Program-made: the position numbers and the translations under genes
Part shown: one piece after another, positions 10,290 to 19,349 of the stretch
Position numbering within the stretch: the first letter of the stretch is position 1
Layout: each line of letters starts with the position of its first letter
Assembly (NCBI GenBank): GCA_037039685.1
Contig: JAWNGF010000012.1
Span: 1,674,001 to 1,738,000, forward strand
DNA length: 64,000 bases
Direction of reading: 5' to 3'
Source of the DNA: Ceratobasidium sp. AG-K
Lineage: Eukaryota > Basidiomycota > Agaricomycetes > Cantharellales > Ceratobasidiaceae
The notes under the pieces: generated by a model
What the model was told of the DNA's origin: nothing
The model's database searches: none
The model's input: the letters and a program-made list of their open reading frames with translations, nothing else

Positions 10290-10835
10290 CAAGCACAAGG
10301 CATTCTAGGCAACTTAAAAGAAGCCAAGGTTACTTTAACCTTGAACAGGCAACAAGACAAAGAGCATGCAGATCAGAAACCATGCAAGGAACCCATCCAG
10401 ATTGGTGACAGAGTTTTGCTCAGCCATGATCACATTTCAACCAAGCAACCTTCCTGGAAACTCTCCCACAAGTGGCTAGGGCCCCTCACAGTTCTAGAAG
10501 AAGTCAGAAGAACTGCTTACAAACTTGAACTTCCCCACTTCATGACCATACACCCAGTAATTAATGACTCCTGGCTAGCAAAGTACCAGAGGTACAAAAT
10601 AGATGGTCAACATATGGAACCACCACCTTCCATTGAAACCCAAGAAGGCTGAGAACAGTATGAAATGAAATGTATTCAGAGATAGAAGACTGAGAAGGCA
10701 ACCCTGAAGTATTTTGTCAAATGGAAAGGATACACTTCAGAACGTCACTCTGGGGCAACAGTGGGTAACCTTGGCAACACCACAGAATTGATTGCCAACT
10801 TCCACAAGGAACACTTGGATGCCATCAATGAAGTC
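10290..10835 (+). pseudogene. Gypsy pol fragment: integrase C-terminus and chromodomain
   Basis: The end of a pol polyprotein of a family different from A and B. It reads IQIGDRVLLSHDHIST, LSHKWLGPLTVLEEV (the GPY/F-type integrase C-terminal module), AYKLELPHFMTIHPV, INDSWLAKYQ. After a stop (TGA at 10650) it continues with a chromodomain-like stretch, KYFVKWKGYTSE and NTTELIANFHKEHLDA. Such chromodomains steer integration to heterochromatin in chromoviruses. It is truncated at both ends and cannot be functional. Confidence 0.75.
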
Positions 10836-11187
10836 CCCAAGGTTCCCAAGAAGTGTCCTCATGAAGAAACAAGGGAGGACTAGGCTGCTGAAGAAAACAA
10901 AGAACAGCCATTCAGTGTTCCAAGTGTACAAAAGAGGCTGCTGGGATCCTAGTTTGCACTCAAACAATGTCTACTCCTACCACTACAACTAAGCTTGCTC
11001 CCCTCACTGTGCTACGTCCTCCTTCACCAACACCTCTGTCTGCATCTACAACAAAGCCTTTATCTGCTCAGCCTCTTTCAAATGGTGCCTACTCTGTGTC
11101 AATCTTGAGGAAGGACTTGACTACTGTAGGCAACAAATGTCTAGCAATGGCCGGGTTCCTGGCTGTTACAAAAATTGGGGTGGTCAG
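10836..11187 (+). other. Unassigned interval with a short Thr/Pro-rich frame
   Basis: The frame at 10967-11191 begins MSTPTTTTKLAPLTVLRPPS and is Ser/Thr/Pro-rich. It could be the start of a gag-like gene, but nothing supports it further. It ends at the left terminus of the pogo-like transposon. Confidence 0.3.
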
Positions 11188-13915
11188 GTAGCGACCGGCC
11201 CTAAAGTTGACGTTACAGGTTGGGCAGTTAGCAACGGACCCGGCAGGCGCCAGAATTGTGGTAGTTTACAACTAATAGTGAGATAATGATAGAAAAAACG
11301 CGAAAATAAAGAAATCCTCACCTTCTCCTTCCACCATAATTATTGCTTGCAATGGATCAGGCTTTGATAACTCAACATTTCCGCCATGCAACTAAGGAGG
11401 AAGTTGCTGAGCAAGCAGCGCGCGCTGCTGAAGCCATTTGCCAGGATGCTGCGCTCTCGAGGGCAGAAGCGCAGATCAAGGCCAAGAAGGATGCCAAGCG
11501 CAATTGCAAGCAGGTTCAGGAGCGGGTGAGGGGGCACCAAAAGAGAAAGGCAACAAAGGAGATGGAGGCTGGACTGAGAGACCAATTGGGGAAACGGGTT
11601 AAAGTGAGTCAAATCCTTGTATACAATCAACGCAAAGCTAATATCAGGGATAGAAAATGCGTTTAGAAGACTCTGCCAATCAAGGTGGTAACCTCAAGAT
11701 CAAATCAAGGTCTGCTGGATTGAACCGGGAGGAGGGTGGAAGCGCGTCAATTGTACCTTACAAAACACGCGCTGGGCGTACAAACTGTTTCCATCCTGCT
11801 TGATTTGGCACCATTGACCGGATTGCAAAGCTCAACAACTTCAAGAATCCACAAGCAATTATCAATCAATTGCAACAAGGTGAGGGTGGGCAAGTGTACA
11901 AGAGTCTTCATAGGGGTACACTCATGAAGTGGATTGATCAAAAAGAATCTGGCTGGACAGCCAAAACTCTCGAGAAGGTTAAAAAGGCGGTTGCACAGGA
12001 TGTTCCAGATGCGCCACACCTTATTGCTCCTGGAACAGTCATGGGACGCCCTTGTATGCTGGTATGTTTGCATTTTCTACTGATGCAAGCAGTTGTCGTA
12101 TTTATAAATCACCCTATTCTATTCAACAGGCTTGTTACCCCAAGGTCAATGAGGAGATTTGCACAAACCTGAGTAAATTGCGTTGCAGTGGCATGCCAAT
12201 TTCACGAGGTGTTGCCCATGCCAAGGTACTTGCTTTTTTGAGAACAAGAGCGCCGAGCATATTTAAGTCTCCGACCTTCAAGTGCTCAGCTTGTTTTGTC
12301 CAATGATTGCTGCGATATGGTTTAAAATGGTCTTACTGCTCTGCAACACAGGCCGCACAGCATCTCCTGGATGATTGGGAATCCAGCTGCACGGACATGG
12401 CAAAGTGGATGGCTTGGCTCATTGACCATTACCGGGTTCCTCCCTCCCTAGTCATGAATGCCAACCAGACCGGGATTGTCTACATAACTACTGGCTCAAG
12501 GACATGGGCTGAAACTGGGGCTAAACAGGTTCAACTAGCTGGGAAAGAGGAAAAGCGACAGTTCACAGCCATGCCAACCATCACTGCTTCAGGAAAGGCC
12601 CTACCCTTACAGGCAATTTTTGTTGGGAAAACCAAAGCCTTGCTCCCTTTGGAAGCATCCCAAAAGCCAAGTGAGGCAGGGGGTTTTTTGTATTCATCAG
12701 GTGGACTAAAACATTGGAGTAATCTGAAGTGCATGAAAGAGGTATTTTCACAGTCTCATCATCCTTAAATTCGTTCTAATGGCTTAATTCTCAATACAGT
12801 ATATGGGTGGGGTTGTAAAACCACACGTTCAAACAGAAGTTGCTTGGCTTGGTCTCCCAAAGAACCAAAAGGCCATTTTGGTGCTCAATTGTTGGTCCGT
12901 GCATTGTAGCAAGGAGTTCTTGTTGTTCATGCAACAGGATTTTCCAAATATCAAACTTGTTTTTATTCCTGGGGGTTGTGAGTACCTTATTGCTTAGAAT
13001 TAGCACGCATATACTCACAAATTTCCAAGGTACCGGGAAAGCGCAGCCATGTGATATAAATTATCAGCGCCCAGCCAAGCATATCATCAAGTCTGAGTGC
13101 ATCAAATACTTGGTCAATGAAACCAAGCATCAACTCAACTGCGGAATAGAGCCTGAGAATGTTTGGGTGGACTTCAGTGCCGGTGTGCTACAGAACCAAG
13201 CTCCGTCATGGCTTCTTGCTGCTCATGAATGGTTTGAATCCCACCCAGAAGCAATTCTTGATGCCTGGTCTCAAGCAACTTTTGGAGGCTGGAACCTCTC
13301 TTAGAAGTTTCTCACAAGTGCATTTGCCACCTCCACCGTGTCCAAACTGTGGGAGAACAACCCTGCCTTTGCAATTTCCGTGGCACAGGACCCTTCCAAC
13401 AGCAAGCTTAACACTGATCTCGAGACTAACACTGACAGCATTGATTACAAAGACGACCCTGCCTTTAACCCAGAGGATATATGTGCTCTCCAACTTGATG
13501 GGGACTCAGATGCTTACTCAGCAGTTATCAAGGATGGCGATTTTATCTACACTGCTGATGAAGATCTAACTGACAAAGATGCTGAGGGGGAAGATGACCC
13601 GGATTACGCACCAACACACCAGACAGAAGCAGGTCACACCCATACTATGTATTGTCATGTGAGTGCCATGAGCTTGACCTTGTCTGTTGCAAGCACTGCA
13701 GAAACCGTTGAATTGGACAGCGAGTTGGAGGAAGATTTGGTACCAAGGGTTGATTCAAGGAGAGGTGGGTTGGGATTTGTCCCCAACAAACTGATTGGAA
13801 GACTATTTGTTCTTGACAATTAGAATTGGTTATTGTATATATGTCTTGGCGTTACAGATATGTGAGGGATAGCAACAGCTCAGAATTGTTACATTAAATT
13901 TGGCAAATTAGCAAC
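11188..13915 (+). mobile_element. Pogo-like (DDE_1) DNA transposon, degenerate
   Basis: A transposon of about 2.7 kb around a spliced DDE_1-type transposase gene. The ends are diverged inverted repeats: GTAGCGACCGGCCCTAAAG on the left, and GTTGCTAATTTGCCAAATT on the right when reverse complemented. A second matching block follows on each side (GCAGTTAGCAACGGACCC versus GCTGTTGCTATCCCTC). Many differences are CG to TG/CA. The exact ends are uncertain by a few bases. Confidence 0.65.
11352..13823 (+). pseudogene. Pogo/DDE_1-type transposase with two catalytic Asp-to-Asn changes
   Basis: A spliced transposase gene, now decayed. The N-terminal part is a Lys/Arg/Ala-rich helix (EEVAEQAARAAEAICQ), then the DNA-binding part (GTLMKWIDQKESGW, APGTVMGRPCML). 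Introns are still readable at 12062-12129, about 12226-12267, about 12741-12799 and near 12980-13029. The DDE core has DDWESSCTDMAKWMAWLI, then VMNANQTGIVYI where the family has NADQTG (codon 12463 AAC), then VLNCWSVHCSKEF where the family has D (codon 12887 AAT), then the third Asp retained in GKAQPCD. The acidic C-terminus runs to 13823. In-frame stops at 12304 and 13302 also disable it. Two of three catalytic acids are lost. Confidence 0.8.
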
Positions 13916-13939
13916 TAGCAACAGCCTTGCATTACTTTA

Positions 13940-14290
13940 CATGTTGCTACACTTTTGTTGCCTACAGTACCACCTAGGCCTTGCCCAATCCTCCTACTTC
14001 ATTGTCTCTCAGTGTTTCCACCACTTCACTATTGCTGGTCCTTCTGCAGCACACCCCGCATCTGCTGGTGTGACTGGATTGCACATGACCTGGGCAACGT
14101 CCATGACCACCTCAAAATTGTCAACACCTACTGCAAGGCTATGGCCCAGGTAATAACTGAGTAAATTGACCTGACAGAGGAACCCAAGCAACAGCCAGCA
14201 GTCATTGAGCAAATGGATGACAAGAAGGACTATGGGGTATGGAAGGGTACAGGGTCAGAGGAGGAGTTTGTGTTGGTTGAGAAGGCCTAA
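13940..14290 (+). pseudogene. ORF3 C-terminal part of gypsy family C
   Basis: A short decayed frame that ends TAA at 14288-14290, directly before a polypurine tract and LTR. Its clearest segment reads CWCDWIAHDLGNVHDHLKIV. It matches the family-B ORF3 segment CWHHFIAHDFRNFHKVI at C-W-x-x-aromatic-I-A-H-D-hydrophobic-x-N-x-H. It also resembles the family-A ORF3 segment DDILHSDLGEFQWVGKKW. The C-terminal end is acidic (EQMDDKKDYG, GSEEEFVLVEKA). It shows that a third gypsy family carried this accessory gene. The 5' part is lost at the pogo insertion. Confidence 0.55.
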
Positions 14291-14302
14291 AAGGGGGGGT
14301 AG
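14290..14302 (+). promoter_or_regulatory. Polypurine tract of gypsy C
   Basis: AAAAGGGGGGGTAG immediately before the LTR start at 14303. It is the same arrangement as AGGGGGGAGTAA in family A. Confidence 0.7.
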
Positions 14303-14655
14303 TGTCACGACCTCATCTTGTTTCTCTTTGCTTTATGTTCTGTTTGGTCTCCTTCTGCTTGCCTTGCTCATGTATGTGCCTTGTATGTGAGCCACAACCG
14401 CAGGACATGCCTACCTCACCTGTTCCCTTGGCTCCTAGCTCTCCATGGACTTCCCTAGCTTCCTTTGTTGTTTCCTTGCTTCTCTGTGACTCTTGCTTTG
14501 CTCTCCTTTTGTTGCAACTCTCTATTGTACACAACCACAGTACATAGTATATATACCAGCAAGACAAGTCTTGTCTCCACAAGACTTGTTCTTGTGTTGT
14601 TTGTGCCATCCACTTGAGTGTCTGCTTAGCTTAGGCCTAAAAGCCATTCATTGAC
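14303..14655 (+). repeat. 3' LTR of gypsy C (3' end truncated or chimeric)
   Basis: Starts TGTCACGACC after the polypurine tract. It has a TATATATA box near 14548 and a strong hairpin at 14560-14594. The last part resembles family-B LTR ends (TTAGGCCTAAAAGCCATTC) but stops before the terminal TGTGACA and passes into family-B leader/gag sequence. Confidence 0.65.
14560..14594 (+). promoter_or_regulatory. Near-perfect hairpin at the presumed RNA start of the C LTR
   Basis: CAAGACAAGTCTTGT, loop CTCC, then ACAAGACTTGTTCTTG: a 15-bp stem with one extra T. It lies just downstream of the TATA box, where the other families have their self-priming 12-mer. Confidence 0.6.
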
Positions 14656-14659
14656 CTTT

Positions 14660-15739
14660 GTTGCCATCCCAACCACTGCCCTCATCCCCTGAGTGACCCT
14701 TGGTGTCATCAGGTCTGGCTGGAGTTGTGACCCCATCAATAGGCATATTCCTAGGTCCATCCTCAGCAGCATAGCTAGTCCCATTCTCAACCCAATCTTC
14801 TCCAAGTGTGTCATCTTTTTCCAGCACCTCTATGGAGCACAAATCAGCCACAGGACCATTGGTCTCCAGCTCATTGACAAGGGAAAACTCTCCAGCACCA
14901 GGCATAAAGCACCTCAATGCCAAGAAGGCGGAAGTACCTTAGGAGGCATGCACCTATTCATGGACAACGATTGGAGAACACTACAGTGCATGTAGAGTGC
15001 AATTTACAACCAATCAATCAAAAGAACCAATCAAATCACCCAAATGATGGAGAATTGCACACAAGGGCTTCTGAAACAGATCCAGGAGCTGAAAGACACC
15101 ATGAAAGCCCACATAGAACCAGAGGTCAATTGGGCCAGCAACCAGGCAATCAATACAGAATCCCCAAGCCAGAAACACTGCCTGGAACAGGAAGGATTTC
15201 CTACGCCTCAGTGGAGGACACCCCCAAGCCTTCTAATGCAATTGGGAGCTCCGCTATGCGTGATTACCAAGTCCCACACACTGCAGGTCAGAAGATCCCT
15301 CAGGAGGAGTCCGTCATTGCCCAACAATCAAGAGTTGATCACTGGTACCTTTGCAAGGATCTGGATTCCCCTCTTGCACCAGCATTTGCTTTGTGAATGC
15401 CCACAGCAACCCTGAACCACTGCCATTCAGATTTGACAGGGAAAGGCAAAGCATAAGGCTCTGGAGGATGACAATCAATCACTCTGGTCCCTTGGCTCAT
15501 GTGGGGAGACCTGCCCAAACCACGTCTAGACCTACTCAGGGCAAGTCTGTGTGGGCCTTTTTACCTGGGAGATGAAAGACAAGCATTGCCCTGCTGGACA
15601 ATGCATCAAATGTGGCGGAAATCACAAGTTCAAAGACTGCAAGACTGACTGGCTTGTGGAAACCCCCAAGACAGAGTTTGGAGAAGCAGGGACCATGGAG
15701 GAAGTTGGGGAAACATCTCATCAGTCAGGAAAGGACTAG
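14660..15739 (+). pseudogene. Family-B gag, old copy B0 (internally deleted)
   Basis: Collinear with the leader and gag of B1 (17510-19320). Shared segments include the IGSSA region and GQCIKCGGNHKFKDCKTD, a zinc knuckle of C-x2-C-x3-H-x4-C form at about 15600-15645. The central capsid domain is missing: at about 15505 the copy jumps from the acidic linker to the PTQGK segment before the knuckle. Several frameshifts and stops are present. The frameshift heptamer of intact copies (G GGA AAA) has decayed to CAGGAAAGG near 15728. It is the 5' part of the element into which B1 is inserted. Confidence 0.7.
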
Positions 15740-16993
15740 GATGCTGTTGTACTGTGTCTACATGTGCCAACCATTCTCCTTTGTCTTTAGAACCTCTGTA
15801 TTGTGTTGCTCTTCACAAAATACAGTCTGCATTCTACCTCTTGACATTGAGGGAATCACAGACTCCTATTCCACTTTGCTTGACTCTGGTTCATCTGCCA
15901 ACTGTATTGACCCCCAGTTTGCTCATCGCCACTCCCTGACTCTCATTGAGCTGCCAGCAGCATGCCAAGTTGGTGGAATCTATGCAAGGAAGTCAGGGAC
16001 TCCATCAGATTTAAATGGCGCTTCAAATCCACTGCTCTTTCACATTCTTTCACTAAAACCTTCTACTGCTTGCTGCTTGCAGACAGAGACATGATTATAG
16101 GCATGCCCTGGTTACAAGAAACTAACCCAGAGATCAATTAGTCTACACTTGAGGTTCTTCCAGCCCAATCCATGGAAGCTAGGCTTGCAGAAGTGTCCCC
16201 CTTCACAAGATTATTCCCCCAATGTTTCATGACTTCTGAGCGTCTTTGGCAATGAGTTCTTTGTCAAACTGCCCCCTCATTGTCCCTATGACTGTGAAAT
16301 CAACCTGGAGCATGGAAAATATGTCCGCTGGGAACTTATCTATCCTATGACTCCCAAGGAGTCCACTATTCACAAGCAGTATATCAAGGCCTAGCTTGCT
16401 GCTGGGAAGATTTGGCCAAGCACTTCACCTGGAGTTGCTCCTGTTATGTTTGTTCCCAAGGGACTTGGTGACCTGAGACTGGTGACTGATTATTGTTGCC
16501 TTAATTTCAACGCCATCAAAGGTCGCTACCCCCTGCCATGCCAAAAAGACCCTGTGGAGAAACTCAAGAATGCCAACATATTTACTAAGCTGGACCTGCC
16601 CTCTGGATACAACAATATGCACATCAAAAAAGGAGATGAGTGGAAAACAGCTTTCAGAACAAAACATGTCTTGTTTGAGCACTTGGTGACGCCCTTTGGG
16701 CCTTGCAATGCTCCTGTTGCCTTCCAACACTTCATGAACAGCAGTTTCCATGACCTGCTGGACATCACTGTCATTGTTTACCTTGACGTCATCCTTGTCT
16801 TCTCTCATTCAATTGCTAAGTATGAGGAACATGTCAAAGATGTGCTTATGTGATGTGGGGACAATCAGCCCTTCAGCAATCCTTCCAAATGCTACTTCTT
16901 CATCACATCCATCAACTATCTTGGTCTATGAATCACACCTGAGGGCACTTCCATGGGGAAAGACAAGGTTCAAGTGGTCAAAGAGTGGCCAAT
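15740..16993 (+). pseudogene. Family-B pol, protease and reverse transcriptase, old copy B0 (5' half)
   Basis: Aspartic protease motif LDSGSSANCIDPQFAHRHSL near 15883, then the RT region: [50 protein letters not shown]. The RT active site reads YLDVILVFS instead of YLDD (Asp to Val, about 16780), so it would be inactive even without the frameshifts and stops around 16200-16400 and 16851. It ends at KEWP-, where element B1 is inserted (target copy ccaat at 16989-16993). The reading resumes at 23975. Confidence 0.85.
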
Positions 16994-17494
16994 TGTCACA
17001 GCCTTGCTCCTGACAATGGTCTGTGTCCTGTGCCTTCAGCGCTTGTTGGCTGCCTTTGTTGTTCAGTTTGTGGTTTTCCCCCTGTTCTGTGCTAGCTGGC
17101 TGCCAGGTAGTTTGTTTACTCCTTTGTTGTTGCTTTTCTTGCTTAGCCCCTTGTACATGTGGATCATCAGCATGTATTCTCCAGTCTGTGATTTTTCCAG
17201 AGCGCTGCGCATTGATCCCCATGTGCTATGCGCTCTTCTTGTTCTGATGTTCCTTTCATGCTCCTTTTGGACTGTTGTGCTTTGCCCATGTAGATAGCGC
17301 TTCCTTTCTTCTGCTTGCTATAAAAGATGCAAGGGAAATCATCTTGGGATCCCAAGAACAATTTACCTTGTTGTTTACCTACTCTACTTTGCCCTGAGGA
17401 GGTTATCCAACATCTCTTGGAGCCTCTCAGTGATTCTCAGGCCTAAGAGCCACTCATCAGTCTCAAACAACCCTTCTCTGAGCAGGTTGTGACA
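16994..17494 (+). repeat. 5' LTR of B1
   Basis: Runs TGTCACAGCC...GGTTGTGACA, 501 bp. The promoter elements are a TATAAAAG box at 17319-17326 and, 36 nt further, AGAACAATTTAC (17355-17366), the presumed 5' end of the RNA. It differs from the 3' LTR by a number of substitutions and small indels, so B1 is older than A1 and A2. Confidence 0.92.
17319..17366 (+). promoter_or_regulatory. LTR core promoter and self-priming 12-mer of B1
   Basis: TATAAAAG at 17319, then AGAACAATTTAC at 17355-17366. The 12-mer is the exact complement of the primer site at 17497-17508. Confidence 0.7.
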
Positions 17495-17496
17495 TT

Positions 17497-17508
17497 GTAA
17501 ATTGTTCT
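17497..17508 (+). promoter_or_regulatory. Self-complementary primer-binding site of B1
   Basis: GTAAATTGTTCT, two bases after the LTR. It is the exact reverse complement of AGAACAATTTAC in the LTR. No tRNA 3' end was needed to explain it. Confidence 0.7.
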
Positions 17509-17511
17509 TAC

Positions 17512-19320
17512 TTGGCTGTAGCCATCCACATTGCCCCAAACTGGCTATCTATTGCTCTCATCAGCTGCATATTGTCCAAGCCATCAAACAGCACATTCCT
17601 ACGCCAATCCTCAGCAGCAAAACTAGTCCCATTCTCAGTCCCATCTTTGCCAAGCACGTCATCTTGTTCAAGTGCCTCTATGGAACGCAAATCAGCCACA
17701 GGACAATTGGTTTCCACCTCAGGAACAAGGGAAAACTCTCCAGCACCAGGCCTAAAGCACTCTCAACACCCAGAAAGCAAACGTATCTCAGGAGGAATGC
17801 ACCTGTTTATGGATGAAGTTTGGAGAAAACTAGAGCGCCTCTACGGCGCAATTTACGACCAATCACTCAAAGAACCCCTCAAAATCTCTCAAATGATGGA
17901 AAATCAGACACAAAAACTCCTGAAACGCATCCAGGAGCTGGAAAACACCCTGAAGGCTCACATGGAACAGGAGGTTGACAGGGCCATCAACCAGGCAATC
18001 AATACAGAAGCACCCAAGCCAGCAACACCCCCCAGGTCAGGAGGGATCTCCTACATCTCAGTGGAGGACACCCCCAGGCCCTCTCAGGCAATTGGGAGCT
18101 CTACTATCCACAATTACCAAGTCCCCACACATTTTGGGTCAGAAGATCCCTCAGGAGGCATCCCTCATCACCCTACCATCAAAAGTGAATCCCCTGTGCC
18201 TTTGCAAGCGTCTTCATTCCCCTCTTCCTGCACCATTGGCTTTGCAAACACCCAAAGCAGCCCTGAAACCTCTGCCATTCATATTGGACAGGGAAAAGGA
18301 AAGAACAAGGCTTTGGAGGATGACAATCAATCAAACCACTCCATTGGCTCCTATGGGGAGACCCCAGATCCCAATCCTACTCCAGACCCACATCAGCTAC
18401 ATTTCCCAGCCATCAGATGCTCTCCAGAAGCCCAGGAGAAGCATGAGGTCATGGAGATGATGGGAGAAGCCCTGGGTTGCTCTTTAACTGCTCCTTTGAG
18501 CACTTTGATCCAAGGATTAAGCCAGACCCCTGGTGCTTCTATTCCCAAATCCAAGATCCCCAGCCCTGAGAAGTATGATGGAAAGAAGGGCCCTGGAGCA
18601 AAATTGTTTATGCTGGAATGCAAGGCCTACTTCCTTGCCACCCAATCTTCATTTCCCTCTGATCATTCCAAGATCACCTCTGTGCTGATGAACCTGAAAG
18701 AAGGCCAGCCAAGTCATTGGGGGCAGTTCTACCTCAACAAACTTGTCAATGGAGATGCAGATCCCCTCCTGACCAGCTGGACCACTTCTCAATCAGGATT
18801 CATCTCCCAGTGGTCAGATCCTGCAGCTAAACAAGTGGCAGAGCACAAGATTCATGCTTTAACTCAACTCCACTCAGCCAGCAATTATTCCACTGACTTC
18901 CGCATTATTATGGGTGATCTGGAGTGGCAAGACAAAGCCCTGATGGCCTCATTCCACCAAGGACTTAAGCCAGAAGTCTACCAGAAGCTGATTGAGTTCA
19001 CAATCACTCAAAACATCAACACCCTTGATCAGCTCATTTCCACTGCTTGCCTCATTGATAACACGCTGTTTGAAGCTTGCCATGCCTCAGGGACCATCCC
19101 CACCACGTCTAGGCCCACTCAGGGCAAGTCTGCAGGCTTTGTTACCCAGGAAATCAAGGACAATCATCAAACTGCTGGGCAATGCATCAAGTGTGGTGCA
19201 AATCACAAGTTTGAGGATTGCAAGACTTGATGGCATGTGGATTCCCCCAAGAAGGAGTTTGGAAAAGCTGGAACCATTGAGGACATTGTGAAAGCCTCTC
19301 AGCAGTCGGGAAAAGTCTAG
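17512..19320 (+). pseudogene. Family-B gag (one premature stop)
   Basis: Capsid/nucleocapsid polyprotein. The frame is open from just after the primer site; the first in-frame ATG candidates are near 17683 (MERKSATGQL) and 17797 (MHLFMDEVWRKL), so the true start is uncertain. The N-terminal half is helical and Ser/Pro-rich. A Retrotrans_gag domain starts at IPSPEKYDGKKGPGAKLFML (about 18550) and goes through SHWGQFYLNKL, FISQWSDPAAKQVAEHKIH and ALMASFHQGLKPEVYQKLIE. A zinc knuckle, CIKCGANHKFEDC, has C-x2-C-x3-H-x4-C spacing. TGA at 19228-19230 is premature: other copies read through here. The family stop is TAG at 19318-19320, four bases after a slippery heptamer. Confidence 0.85.
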
Positions 19321-19349
19321 GGCACTGTTGTACTGTGTCTACATGTGCC
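19308..19349 (+). promoter_or_regulatory. -1 ribosomal frameshift signal, family B
   Basis: Slippery G GGA AAA in the gag frame (19308-19314), a 6-nt spacer containing the gag stop, then a hairpin GGCACTGT (19321-19328) with ACATGTGCC (19341-19349; one bulged T). Slipping -1 places ribosomes in the pol frame. PEG10, derived from a sushi element, uses the similar G GGA AAC. Confidence 0.75.
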
